Notes: generated by a model from the letters alone, not told the origin. DNA of 64,000 nt from Acestrorhynchus altus (GCA_034509495.1 CM067523.1:20207092-20271091); one strand, 5' to 3'; numbered from the stretch's first letter, positions 11,225 through 23,325 are shown. Made by a program: numbers and translations.

Positions 11225-12145
11225 ATTTTAACTCATGCTGGTACAAGTGAATCAGGCACAGCAGTCCTGCTGGAGCGCTAAAGCTCCTGGTCTGAGATCA
11301 GTCCACCAACCACATCATTTTTTAGGCAGATGAAACTCAGATCAGCCTGTAGCAGAATGACGGGAAGAAGGAAGTATAGATAAGGTCTGGAACGACTGGT
11401 GATCCAAAGCACACTGCATCCTCTGTTAAACGTGGGGGTGGGAGTATGATGGCATACGCATGCATGGCTTCCAATGGCAATGGGTCACTAGTGTTTTTCG
11501 ATGATGTGACAGAAGACCGAAAAAGATGGATGAACTCTGAAGTGTCCTGGGAGATGCTATCTGCTCAGATTCAACCAAAGGCATCAAGGTTGATGGTGCA
11601 TTTGGACAGATGGACAGTGACCCAAAGCATACTGCAAAGGCAAGCCAGGAGTTTTTTTAAGGTAAAGAGGTGGAATGTTCTACAGTGGCCAAGTGGGTCA
11701 GCAGATCTCCACCCGAAAGTAATCAAAATGGACATTTAATTTAAGGTCATATTAATTTGTCCAATTACTTTTGAGCTCCTGAAATGAGGAGGCTTTGGAG
11801 AACAATGGTTGCTTGAAGTAAACCTCAAAGTCTGCAGAGCCCAAATCGTGATCTTCATGTCGCTGTCCAAATATTTATGTTCCTAATCGCAGGTGAGAGT
11901 GTAATAGAGTGGACAGTGAGTAGACATAGTGTTTACTGCTGTGTCGGATCCACAACCAGCACAACACACACTAACACTACCTCCACGGTGGTGGTCCTGT
12001 GGAGGTTGTTTGAAGATCAGGGTGAAACAGATGAACTACAGTCTGTAATTCTAGATCTACAAAGTGCTCCTGTATGGTCAGAGGAGCTGACAGGATGGAC
12101 AGAGAGTGTAGAAATAGGTGGTTATGGTTGGCTATGTATTATGTA
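11225..12145 (-). mobile_element. Fold-back element interrupted by a Tc1-like insertion (copy 3)
   Basis: The part at about 11225-11320 matches the reverse complement of the inner right arm (CTGGTACAAGTGAATCAGGC). The part at about 11888-12145 continues on the other side of the loop (AATAGAGTGGACAGTGAGTAG to the end of the arm). The material between is a Tc1-like remnant, so this is a nested insertion. Confidence 0.7.
11325..11886 (+). pseudogene. Tc1-like transposase remnant, C-terminal half
   Basis: Translation at 11446-11739 gives a Tc1/mariner-type DDE transposase fragment: MMAYACMASNGNGSLVFFDD, then a decayed QMDNDPKHTAKA-type region (LDRWTVTQSILQRQARSF) and VLQWPSGSADLHP, which corresponds to the usual WPSQSPDLNPIE. 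The N-terminal half is missing and the final catalytic Asp/Glu segment is broken. After it comes the terminal noncoding end (CCAATTACTTTTGAGCTCCT ... AAATATTTATGTTCC). Inactive. Confidence 0.8.
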
Positions 12146-12444
12146 ACGCTACATGCTTTTCACTGATCTTTGACTTTATTTCCATTAAAGTTTGACATCA
12201 TTTCAGCTGGATGGTTCTGATCGTTACAGGACTCGACTGCAGCTACTCTCGCTGAGGGAATGTAATCAGCAGCTACTCGGCTTCGGCCTGAAGTGAGGTG
12301 TGTAAATGTTAAGCTCTCCTGAGTAAAGGTGAACATATGGTGCGCTCGTGTTCTACAGCTCAGTGACCATCAGGCAAACTGAGACTCACAGGCTCTTACA
12401 GGCCTTTACTGCTGATGCATGATAAAGTCCAATTAACTGAATCT

Positions 12445-12448
<4 letters not shown>
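12146..12448. other. Gene-free stretch
   Basis: Nothing recognised. Confidence 0.5.

Positions 12449-12503
<55 letters not shown>
12449..12503. repeat. (TC)n microsatellite
   Basis: A perfect TC tract of about 27 units. Nothing recognised from 12504 to 12735. Confidence 0.95.
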
Positions 12504-12505
<2 letters not shown>

Positions 12506-12734
12506 GCTTTGTTAAACTGTGCCAAGGCAAACTGGGAGATTTCACAGTAGGGTTCATCCTCTCTTCTCAGTCACTTCATCTCGATCTCCTCTGGAGGCTC
12601 TTATGGAAGACAGCGGGGCCTGAAGTTCTCCTTCTCCAGCCTTATTTACTCCATAGATCTGCTTGTTTGGGCTTCAGCTTCAGAGCTGCACATGCAGATA
12701 AAAACACCCGGCGTTTTCTGATCGCAGTACTTTG

Positions 12735-13650
12735 ATCCTCACTATCAGCCAATACTGATGCGATATGAGTACCTTAATGGAAAATACCGGCCAATACCAA
12801 TCTTAATACCGAGTATTGACCAATACCTATCAGATGTGAATACCTTAATGCTGGGCATTGTACAATACTTATCCCAATCTGAGTACCTGCTGAGTATCAA
12901 CTGATGCTGTTCCAATCTGAGTACTTGAATGCTGAGTATCAGACTATACCTATCTGATCTGAGTCTCTTAATGCTGAGTATTGATCAATACACATCCGAT
13001 CTGAGTGCCTCAATGCAGAGTATCGTCCGACACCAATATGAGTTAAACACCTTACTGCTGAATATCAGCTGATAACAATGTTGAGTATCAGCCAATACCA
13101 AGCCAATCCCAGTCCCTAAATACTCAATATCGGCCAATGTCAATTTAATTGTACCTTAATGCTGAGTATTAACCAGTACTTATCCGATCTGAGTCCCTTA
13201 TTGACAAGGATTAGATAATCCCAATCCGATCTGAGTACATAAATACTGAGTATTGGTCAATACCAATGTAATCTGATTACCTTAAAGGTATCAATCAATA
13301 CCGATCCAATCTGAGTACCTTAATGCTGAGTGTTGTCTGATAATAATTCAATCTGAAAATCTTAATACTGAGTATCAAACAATACAGATCCAATCTCAGT
13401 ATGTTAATGGTGAGTTTCAGCCAATACTGGTTGGATCAAAGTACCTGCTCACCCTGAGGCTTAGTACTGACCAATACTGCTCCATTTTTCTGTCCTTTAC
13501 TGCTCAGTATCAACCGATTCCAGTCCAATTTGAGTACTTTAAGACAGTGTACTGACAGATACTGATCCAATCTGAGCCCCAGTGCTGAGTATCAGCTGAT
13601 ACTAATCGGGTTTGATTACTTTAATGCTGCATATTCATACTTCAAACAAC
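12735..13650. repeat. Degenerate ~42-bp minisatellite
   Basis: About 20 diverged units built on CAATCTGAGTACCTTAATGC, TGAGTATC and CCAATACC. High divergence between units suggests an old array. Confidence 0.85.
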
Positions 13651-13883
13651 AGATTGGAGATTCATATATATTATTGAATATTTCTGTCATTTCTGAGGAG
13701 AGTTGACGGCTCTGCCTCCGCAGCTGCAGGTCGTGTCTCCTTATGGAGCCACTTTTACAGGAGCATCAACAGAACACAGAAAACAAACAATGAGACCTGG
13801 ATCAGGTTTATTATAGCCTATATTTGATCTTTTGAAATACACCTGGATTTTCTCCATAAATAAAACAGATGGAGGTGTGTACA

Positions 13884-13884
<1 letters not shown>

Positions 13885-13939
<55 letters not shown>

Positions 13940-14050
13940 CCCACATGCGAATGTGATCTCTTTTCTAACAGGATTAATTTTTCCGAGCACATGTGACAGT
14001 ATTGTGGTTTTGTAAAGCCCTGTTAGTACTGTGACTGATCAAGGCTTACC

Positions 14051-14098
<48 letters not shown>
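13885..14098. repeat. (CA)n and (AG)n microsatellites
   Basis: (CA)n at 13885-13936 and (GA)n at 14056-14097. Confidence 0.95.
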
Positions 14099-14099
<1 letters not shown>

Positions 14100-14363
14100 C
14101 ACATCTTAAACACTCTGATTCATCATTTCCTCTCTCAGGAATGATGCTGAAATTTCCTGTTGTTCGTCAGTGAGAATAAAATAACCTTTGGTGTTTGAGT
14201 GATGGTCGCTGATCCACAGGTTCCTCACACACCTCAGCTGCAGGAACGTGAGACACACACACTGCCATTGATCCGTCGCCATGGAGACACATGCCGCATC
14301 CCGTCTCTTTTGATTTAAGCCTGCTGTCCTAATGGGCCTCGTACGTATTAGCAACATGTTCCC
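14099..14363. other. Gene-free stretch
   Basis: Nothing recognised. Confidence 0.5.
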
Positions 14364-14790
14364 ATCATAGACCCAATTCTATCACTGTTTAATTCCCATC
14401 ACATTCCCATCAATGTCCCACCATATCCCTTGTTGCATTTCCATCACATTCCCATCAAATAAACCCTTCCTTTTATCATATAACTATGAACTCAGAGGAC
14501 TTCTTTCCATATTCCCACTACATAAAAATCACACGTCATGTGATGTTGTACAAGTAATCCACACCATAGTTCCACCATATTCCCACTTTATTCCCATCCA
14601 TATTCCCACTTCACTGCACCACTTCACAATACTCCCCACCATATAAACACTTCAGTCCATCTTTCAGCATATTCCCACTATTCCCATGTTCCCAACCATA
14701 TTCCCAGATGGTTAGACATACAGACAGTGAGACAGACAGAGAGGCATTTGTTTTTCTTTCAGTGAGACAACCACCAACATAGATGGACAG
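14364..14790. repeat. Degenerate TTCCCA repeat, part of a duplicated segment
   Basis: Imperfect units containing CATATTCCCAC, then ACAGACAGTGAGACAGACAG and CATTTGTTTTTCTT. The same order of motifs recurs at about 16025-16195. Confidence 0.65.
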
Positions 14791-14792
14791 GT

Positions 14793-14833
<41 letters not shown>

Positions 14834-15010
14834 CAGAGCATGTGTCTGGTCAGATAAATTAGCCCCCTCTCTACATCACCCTAAACAAGTGTCCCTCATC
14901 GATTTCCTCTCTGAAAAGATCAGATCAGATCCCACCTGAACTGGAGAACACTCCCCTACCACACGCACGCACGCACACACACACACACACACATACACAC
15001 ACACACACGC
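14793..15010. repeat. (TG)n and (CA)n microsatellites
   Basis: (TG)n at 14794-14831 and (CGCA)/(CA)n at 14961-15008: an inverted pair about 130 bp apart. Confidence 0.9.
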
Positions 15011-15049
15011 CCTTATCCCTTAGATCCCTCCACTGCCATTTCAGCAGAT

Positions 15050-15935
15050 GTGTTTTATTAGATCTGTCACAGTTAACTGTTAGAACCCGAGATCCACATT
15101 TTGCAGGCAGTCGCATGCTGTTTTCTAGGCTTCGTATCTCAGGATCAGAGTAACGTACAGACACGATACACATATCATGACACACTACATGAATTACTCT
15201 ATTTAACCATATGATCAGTAAGAAATGCAGCTCAGAAAACAGCTCCAACTGAACTCCACCTGCATGCAGACCCTGACTGATCAACGAGAGGGGGCGGGGC
15301 CAATGATGTCACTGAGCCATTTATATTCACTGTGTCTGAAACTGGAAATAGCACGGCTGAATGGATGCCTTGCTGCCCTTCTTTAATGTCTCTGTAACCG
15401 AATCACGAAGGCAAAAGTTGATATTGCCATCATTTGCTCACTGAATATGCTAAATATGCGAGTTTTTCGGACCCTGCCATTGGGTTCTAGAGGAAAATAA
15501 GAAGGAAGGGGCTGTTCAAATTTCAGAATAAAAGTTCTGAGAAGGTATAATACTGATACATACATAAATAACAAATATAATAAGAGACATTCAGGTTGAA
15601 ATACTTAATACAAATAACTAATCAGAAATCTTGGATTTCAGCTCAAAACGCTCTCGATGATCAATTTGCAAAAGTCTTTCTTTAGTCCTTTTAAGCACAA
15701 ATAAATTGTATGCAAAAGCAATGCTTGATCAAAACACAATTTCATATGAAATCATTTTTTTTCTTAAGTTTTTCATCTGAAACGAACACAAATTTGATTA
15801 GTCTAGGATCTCCTGAAAATAACCATATCTGGTATGTGTGACTGTCTCCTATAAATACTGGTCTATTTTTTGGTGAATAAAAGTACGTGAAACTTCGAAA
15901 ACATCCCACAAAACTGGCCTCGGGGTCTAAAAGTT
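15050..15935 (+). repeat. Dispersed repeat family B copy
   Basis: Nearly full-length by comparison with the copy at 8.3-9.3 kb. It has the CTCAGGATCAGAGTAACG block, a single GAGAGGGGGCGGGG box at about 15289-15299, and the end block AAAACATCCCACAAAACTGG. Confidence 0.7.
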
Positions 15936-16024
15936 AATAAAGTGGATTATGTGACAAGGTGCTAATGTTTTAGAGTGTTTACAATCCACCAAAAAATGTA
16001 ACAAGTTCCAAAAAAACACAGAAA

Positions 16025-16195
16025 TACTACAGTGGGAATATTCCACCCCATATTCTCACTTTGTTCCAATCCCTATATCATCGTGTTGCCACTTTATTTC
16101 CACCCTCATTTCACCATGTTCCCAACCAGACAGACAGTGAGACAGACAGAGAGGTCAGACATATGGACATTTGTTTTTCTTCACACAACACACAA
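16025..16195. repeat. Second copy of the TTCCCA/ACAGACAG segment
   Basis: Paralogous to 14540-14785. The shared order is CCATATTC, CCCAACCA, ACAGACAGTGAGACAGACAG, ACATTTGTTTTTCTT. Confidence 0.6.
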
Positions 16196-16372
16196 ATACT
16201 GTAGTGGGAAATGCAAAGTGCAGAATAGAAAGATAGCAACAGAAATAAGTTTTTCGAATAAAGGATGACATACTGTATCAAGCCATGAGTCACATGATTT
16301 TTGTGGGGCTGACTGGATACAATGGGGCTTTTCTTGTTGGAAATAGGTATGCTTTTGTGAGAGGAAAGAAGA

Positions 16373-16375
<3 letters not shown>

Positions 16376-16419
<44 letters not shown>
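16376..16419. repeat. (TG)n microsatellite
   Basis: A perfect TG tract of about 22 units. From 16420 to 16760 nothing further is recognised. Confidence 0.95.
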
Positions 16420-16421
<2 letters not shown>

Positions 16422-16764
16422 CTGATCAGACAGACTCAGACAGAATGGCAGGGAAAGTTTAAAAACAGGGTGCTTTTGTCACAAATTTCAGTGATGTGCA
16501 ACTATTAGTGTTGCACTTTATACTCTTCACCCACATCCAGGACCGACTGTAGGATTGGACTAAGTCTTATCTGATATTTGATACAGAGTCTGAGTTAAAA
16601 ACTGTGGGTTGACAGGTGTGTTACTGTTGTTTGAAACCTCTTTTCAGTCGATAAGAAGGTAATTAAACTGTTGGGCAAACAAACATATTCTGAGATTGTT
16701 TAAATCTAACATTCCTCCCACAGTAGCAGCTCTGCTCTGATATAAGGAAATAAGTGTTGTTGCA

Positions 16765-17085
16765 GGGTGGGACCTAATCTGTAATCACAGCGTACGCAGC
16801 AAGGTGATTGGCTCTTTATGTTGAAGGGTGGGACCTAATCTGTAATCACAGCGTATGCAGCAAGCTGATTGGCTCTTTTTGTTGAAAGGTGGGACCTAAT
16901 CTGTAATCACAGTGTACGCAGCAAGGTGATTGGCTCTTTTTGTTGAAGGGTGGGACCTAATCTGTATTCACAGCATACGCAGCAAGCTGATTGGCTCTTT
17001 TTGTTGAAGGGTGGGACCTAATCTGTAATCACAGCGTACGCAGCAAGCTGATTGGCTCTTTTTGTTAGAGGGTGGGACTTTATCC
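16765..17085. repeat. 61-bp tandem array with CCAAT boxes
   Basis: Five units of 61 bp with high identity. Each carries GGGTGGGACCTAATCTGTAA and GCTGATTGGCTCTTT. The inverted CCAAT core GATTGG occurs at 16806, 16867, 16928, 16989 and 17050, exactly 61 bp apart. Confidence 0.92.
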
Positions 17086-17540
17086 CATAAAGTGTAAGCA
17101 TGCAATGCTTGAGCAACCCTAAACAGGGTCTGTACACATTCGTAAACCTACATCTATTATTCTTGCAGTGACATTTTACCACTATTTAAATATCTGTGAA
17201 ATCATCTTCATACGTCACGAAATAGTGTGCAAAGCTGAATCTCACAGCCCCACAAAAGAGCAGAACTCTCATTAATATTAGTGTCTTTCACAGTGTTTAT
17301 TTTTATGTGTATGTTCTGCACTAGAGGCCCAGAATGAGGTGGGCAGGAACTGTATACATATGTCTATGTGCACCTCTATCTATATATTTCTGTCCACCTA
17401 TACGGGAAGAGTTTTACTGGGTCTGTTGCAAGAACTTCGTGCGTTGTCCATCTGTGGTCCACACATCTCACAGCCCTACTTTCTGTTGCTGCAGACTAAT
17501 AATAATACCTGAAAATACTTCAGGATCAGGAATTTTCTTA

Positions 17541-17541
<1 letters not shown>
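17086..17541. other. Gene-free stretch
   Basis: Nothing recognised. Confidence 0.5.

Positions 17542-17611
<70 letters not shown>
17542..17611. repeat. (TC)n(CA)n compound microsatellite
   Basis: TC tract to about 17571, then CA tract to 17611. Nothing recognised from 17612 to 17885. Confidence 0.95.
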
Positions 17612-17614
<3 letters not shown>

Positions 17615-17889
17615 CAAGTAATATAGAAAGAAGACTATGTGAAGGGACAGGGCACATCCACCCATTTTATTACCCATTATTAACACATGTTTAATAGAAA
17701 TGTGAAGGGGATCTACAGAGTGAAGTCATTGAAAACCTGTATTTTATATGTTCTGCACAGAACATGAGCCAAGGCCAAAGAGTCCGAGGTGTTTATTATG
17801 TTTATTTATCTATAACATCTTACAGTCTGTGCTAATGACACTGAACCCACGACGGTAGTGCCTCTTTTTCCAACACAGCTTTTAAAGAA

Positions 17890-18403
17890 ACAGCAGTGCT
17901 GCTGGAGTGTTTAAACCCCTCAGTGCCACAGCTGGACTACGAGATGTCCACCAGTATCCAGTCAACAGCGTCCCGTGAGCACTGATGAAGGACTAGAGGA
18001 TGACCAACACAAACTGTGCAGAAACAGATGAGCTTCTGTCTCTGACTTTACATCTACAAGGTGGAGACACTCGGTAGGTGTGTCTGATAGAGTGGACAGT
18101 GAGTGGACACAGTGTTTAAACACTCCAGCAGCACTGCTGTGTCTGACCCACTCGTACCAGCCCAACACACACTAACACAGTGTGACTCCAGTGCTGAGAA
18201 TGACCCTCCACCCACATAATAGCTGCACTGTGGTGGTCCTGTGGGGTCCTGATCATTGAAGATCAGGGTGAAAGGAGGAGAATAAAGTCTGCAGAGCAAC
18301 AGATGAACTATGGTGTGAGTCCTGTATGGTCAGAGGAGCTGAAAAATGGACAGCGAGAGTAGAAACGATGTGGTGGTCATAATGTTATGGTTATTTGGTG
18401 TAT
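17890..18403 (-). mobile_element. Fold-back element, copy 4
   Basis: In reverse orientation: part of one arm, the loop (TCTGACTTTACATCTACAAG), and the full other arm ending in GGTGGTCATAATGTTATGG and GGTGTA. That end is the inverse complement of the start of the copy at 55811, showing that the element has terminal inverted repeats. Confidence 0.8.
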
Positions 18404-18904
18404 ATGATGTGGACAGTCACTGGTTCTTATGATCAGGTCTTATGATGTCAGAAATGAATCAGATGATTGACAAATCCCTTTCTTTTTCCACACCTCCACT
18501 CTCTGTGAGCAGTCTAGACATCCCAATAACATCTGAAGGACGAAGTAAACACAGTGGTGTGGTCTTTAGAGAGCCGTAATTCAGACATTATTTATAATCG
18601 CAGGCAAACCATCACCGCATTCATATCAGTCAGTGAATCATTAGCAGAGCTGGATAATGGAGGCACCAGCTGTCACTCAGTTTTAAGCAATACTTTGGCA
18701 GAAACTCAGATTTACAAAGCACTTCACAAACCAGCCATGTCATATTTAGTGTCTGAAATTCACAAAGTCTTATCATTTCGAACTGGTGATACGATGGTAA
18801 TGTAGTTATAAGTAATATAATTTTATAACCACTGGCGCTTCACTGGCGATGACTCTATTGTAACTATCACGTAATCAGACAGTGGTCACATATCAGACAC
18901 TGGT
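18404..18904. other. Gene-free stretch
   Basis: Nothing recognised; an 83-codon ORF at 18554-18805 has no recognisable domain. Confidence 0.5.
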
Positions 18905-19270
18905 TAGGTCTTCAGAGCAACCTACACACATGATACACATCATAACAAACACGATTCTATACTCTTTATAACCATGTTCTCATCATTCCAGCTCAGAAAG
19001 CAGCTCATTTTCAACTAAATTCAATCCCAGTTTAAATGTCAGAAAGAAGCTTCCAGTGCATGTTTACTGCTCTGTCCACGTGTACCTGCACAACCTGCGT
19101 ACAGACTCCGACTGATCAGAGAGAGGGGGCGGGGCTGATGACATCACTGACCCAGATATTGGGTTACAGAGGAAAACAAGAAGGGGTGGGCTGTTTGCGC
19201 TCTGGTTTTTGCTCACACAATGATCAAATTTCAAAATAAAAGCCCCAGAGGCATTTATTACAAACATAGA
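18905..19270 (+). repeat. Dispersed repeat family B, partial copy
   Basis: Contains AATCCCAGTTTAAATGTCAG, GACTGATCAGAGAGAGGGGG and GACCCAGATATTGGGTTACA, in the usual order. The 3' third is absent. Confidence 0.7.
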
Positions 19271-20427
19271 AAAATAACAATGACCATAAATGTAATAATT
19301 ACTGTTGGAGGAAATCAAGCAACAGCTCTAGTGCTCTACTTAATCACCTGTGGACCACTAAGAACACAGCAAAATGCCTGTTTTTATTTCACTTGTTTGT
19401 TTATGTGACAGGGATAGTGCTCATTAATCAGTGGACAGATTACTGTGAATGAGCCAGAATTAGACCTATAAGCCCTCTTATACCTGATAGACCTATTTTC
19501 ATCTCTGGTCCCTGGACAGAACATTATTGCACACAACCAATACATACAGAGATGGCCTCCTGTTAATGGCCCACTATGTGAGTGGGCTAAGAGTGGTCAG
19601 AAAGTATTTATATTAATAAATCACTCTCGTATTGGTCCGTGGAGTTTAGTAAAATATATACAAGGTGTAGAAACAAGGAGGTGGTCATAATGTTATGGCT
19701 AACATTCTGAGGACAGATATTCATCGATACAGCAGTTCATTAATTCATATACAGACTTCCTCTGTTTCATTCTCTGTAGCTGTACACGTCTGCAACAGTG
19801 AGTGCGAATGAGAATGGGGTATAAGGGCGCTGATGGAGATCCGGTGCTGAATCCTATAGCAGATGGCTCTGAGCCGTGGCATTGCCAGAGCTCTGAGGAG
19901 CGAAGCCCATGGCACACACACAATCCGACTGTTTACAAAACGCCACAGCGAGCTGAACAGCTGCTGAGACGAGTCGGCTGATGGAACTGTAAGCTAGCGG
20001 GCCAACAGCGTGTCGTCTCCATATTGTCATATTGTTCCACTACCCCAGCATATTGCAACGAGTCAATAAAGCAAATAAAAGATAGTTTACATCAATTAAA
20101 CGGAGATGTGGAGCTGCAGCACCTGCCTGCACATCACCGGTAACAGGGCCATTGATTTACAGGCCAAATAATAATGCTAACTGAACACCAAGAGTGCTAC
20201 ACAATACACAAAGCAGCTCAAAAACAACAACTGCAGGGAAGTTAACGCCATGTTTTGTCATGTGACGTGACCTGGGTGGGGCCCAACTTAAAAACACTGC
20301 CAATGAGGCCAGTATCCTGCATGCTAAAGCCACACTGGCTATTCTGGTGAGAGCCATCGCTGGAATACTAATGTTGAAATAGGAATGTTGGTGGAGGCTG
20401 GTAGACAGGAAGTTAAGGCTTCATTCT
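19271..20427. other. Gene-free stretch with one fold-back terminus
   Basis: An isolated terminus of the fold-back family (GTAGAAACAAGGAGGTGGTC) lies at 19668-19700. Otherwise nothing is recognised. Confidence 0.5.
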
Positions 20428-20451
20428 TTATTGTTATTATTATTATTATTA

Positions 20452-20512
<61 letters not shown>
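20428..20512. repeat. (TTA)n microsatellite
   Basis: About 28 trinucleotide units with two GTT interruptions. Confidence 0.95.
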
Positions 20513-20689
20513 GTTTGGATACTTATGTTTGCACTTACAGAACCTAATCTCCTAATCTCAGGCTCCTCCCCCTAACTGTGATTGGTCTATCTGCATTTGG
20601 TTCTAGTTTCCATTTTGTGTTTTCTATAAAAGTGGTCTTATCTAGTGCTTCAGTATTGATAATAGTGATTGAAGGGAATTTTAAATATT

Positions 20690-21100
20690 CCGGGTCATGT
20701 GACTCGACATTATTGTTTTATGCTGGGGGTGCAGCAGCATGCAGCAGGTGCCAGGGAGCTGCTGGAGAATGGGTAATCCAGGCTGAACACTCTGCTGGTT
20801 TATCTCAGGAGCACAGAGGCTTTAGTAATGAGAGAGTGTTTGTAGGTGCGGCACGGCATCTCTGGGCTGTGATACGGCTCCTGACGGACGGCCTTGTTGG
20901 CGTGCTGATGGCTGCGTCTCTGCCCGCCGGTGCAGCATCAGGCGGTGCGAAAAGAATCAAAATGACGTTTAATTTGCAGCTACATGACTGATATTTTAAT
21001 TAGCCAACCACATCTGTCACAGCTGCACTCCGTCTTAATGCTCCTCTGATAAAACAATAATGTACTGCCAGCATGAGGAACGACTGCATCTGGGAAATGA
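20690..21100. promoter_or_regulatory. Candidate noncoding regulatory block
   Basis: Repeat-free sequence with clustered motifs: TAATTA-type homeobox core near 20996-21003, E-box CAGCTG at 21020-21025, SOX-like AACAAT at 21053-21058. A 137-codon ORF overlaps (20578-20991) but has no recognisable domain. This is inferred from motif density only. Confidence 0.25.
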
Positions 21101-21107
21101 TGCACTT

Positions 21108-21109
<2 letters not shown>

Positions 21110-21140
<31 letters not shown>
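21110..21140. repeat. (CA)n microsatellite
   Basis: A perfect CA tract. Confidence 0.95.
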
Positions 21141-21144
<4 letters not shown>

Positions 21145-21359
21145 GTCAACTTTCACAAAATCTTTCACTTTTCTACAGACAGTGACATTGTTTGTCTGTA
21201 GAAAGTTGTGTTTTGTTATTGGTATGAGATTGTTTTACAGTTTTTTCCCCCTGAGCTCCTCACAGACGCTTCACTAAACCACGATGACACTATTTTTAGG
21301 GTAAAAGCAGTGTTAAGAACGCTATAAAGTATACGTATAATTTAGGTTATGGTAATGTT

Positions 21360-21440
21360 TTGCTGAATGGGAGTGGCTAAATTGTTGTAGGTTGAATGGG
21401 TGGGGCTAAGCTACTGTAGGCTGAATGGGTGGGGCTTAAT
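21360..21440 (-). repeat. 29-bp CACCC-motif repeat, three copies (reverse orientation)
   Basis: GAATGGGTGGGGCTAA in tandem with a TGTAGGCT spacer. This is the reverse complement of the array unit at 32365-32640. Confidence 0.8.
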
Positions 21441-21443
<3 letters not shown>

Positions 21444-21521
<78 letters not shown>

Positions 21522-21564
21522 TGTGTGTGTGTCTGTGTGTGTGTGTGTGTGCGTGTGTGTGTGT
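21444..21564. repeat. (AT)n(GATA)n(TG)n compound microsatellite
   Basis: AT tract to about 21492, GATA units to about 21520, then TG tract. Confidence 0.95.
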
Positions 21565-22800
21565 ACTGCATTTTGTAAAAAAAAAAGCAAACTGGTTGTT
21601 GCTGTTTTGTAATATGTACACAATGTCCTCTCTCCTCAAAAAGTGAAGACATCTCAGTTCATCTTTTGAAATGTGCCCTTTGAAGGTGCACACCTTGGTT
21701 CTGCAGCAGCAAGTTACACGGGAAGAACATCAAGCCTCTGTTCCAGCTCCACTGGAGACACTACAAAAAGACAGAGATTCCCGCGTCCCCCTCCTGATCT
21801 CTAATCAGACTGATTATGGGCTGGATTGGAGATGCTGGCTCTCAGTGAGTGGAAGTGCTTGAGGTCTTTATTGGTAATTTGGCCCAGTTTTCACACTCAA
21901 ATCAAATCATTACAGAACAAACATCTGTGTTCATCCTGTTCATACAGCTCCCAAATCCAAATCCCACTACGCATTCGGTCCTCTGATGCGCACATTCACT
22001 CCTCTAATGCAGAAATTCAGTCCTCAGATATTCACATACACTCCTCTTCCTTTGTTAACCGTCTGCTTCTTAAGTCAGGGGGGTTTCTTAATAACAATAA
22101 TGATGACGTGCACATTTCACAAATTTACAAAATCACAAAATAGGTGATTCTAATAAAGTAGCCAGTGATTGGAAACAGATGCACCACTATTTTACCATCG
22201 TCAACATTGCATATAAAACTCAGAAGACGAGTAGATTCACTGATGGGGTTGGATAATAAATAAAATGCGTATATTTGTGTTGTAGTCATGACAACACCTG
22301 GATCCGTTCATGACAAGTGTAAAGAAATCCTAACAAAAGAATCTTTACAGTCAAGTCCATGCCACTCGGGTTATGATGAGTACTGTATCCTGAAATCTAG
22401 TCTATGGGGCACAGCAGGTTATCAGATCGGCAGTGGCGTTGTAATTTTGTCCGGGACGAGGTTTAATTCTTGTCAGGAAAATTGGCCCTATAACAGCCCA
22501 TCGCCATCTCCCAGATGAAAATAACATTACCTTAAATTAAAGTGTGTTATCATATTTTAGAGAAACCTCACTGAAGAAAAGCACAAAAAGGAAAATGATG
22601 GTTTTAAGAGCAGCTCGTTTCCAAGTCTGTTGAAATGTGGAAATAGCAGTGCTCATGATTCCATTCTATTTAAAAACAAGTGTCACCCCAACACTGTACA
22701 GCCTGAGTGGGGTTATTAAAGGGGCATTAAGCTTCAAGTGGGTGACTAATGGAACTGTATGCAGATCCTGTTAAATGGGTGGTGGGGAGTGTTATTTATA
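21565..22800. other. Gene-free stretch
   Basis: Nothing recognised; ORFs of 63-105 codons have no recognisable domain. Confidence 0.5.
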
Positions 22801-23325
22801 TTTTTAATGATGAATAATGTCTGAAAAAGAACGTTTTACAGTTCAGTCGAAGCAAAAAAGTCCTTCAGTAAAAGGTGAAAAGGTGTTCTTTGCGTTGTAA
22901 CAGTACAGTAGTTGAACCCTGTTGGAAACATGCATAGAAGCTTTCAATCACCCTAAAGAACCCTTTAAGAAGGTTATGCATCCACATTGTACTTTGCATC
23001 CTCGTGGCTTTATATAGAGTTAAACCACTGCCCTCCTTAAAGACCCTCTGAAGACCCCATTTTAATGCACAATTATGTAGAATTATACCTCATCGTTACA
23101 CCTCCAAATCATCGTGGCGTTCCCCTGACCTGCAGAAGGGATAATGGCATCGCTGTCATTGCTACACTACAGTACATAACAATTCTCTTTTGTTGTTAAA
23201 GAGAATTAAAATCTGCAACTGTAGGGGGAGTCCAGGAGCCCTTTAGCCCCACCCATTCAGCCTACAGCAGTTTAGCCCCACCCATTCAGCCAATAGTTCA
23301 TAAACCTATCCCTCATCCTGCTAAC
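22800..23325. repeat. GGTTCT-type fragment and two 29-bp CACCC units
   Basis: Repeat-like text with AAAGAACCCTTT at about 22960-22975. Two units of the TTTAGCCCCACCCATTCAGC repeat at about 23245-23292. Confidence 0.55.

Noticed and set aside
20578..20991. 137-codon + strand ORF
   Set aside because: No domain, no splice or promoter support; overlaps a segment better explained as noncoding.
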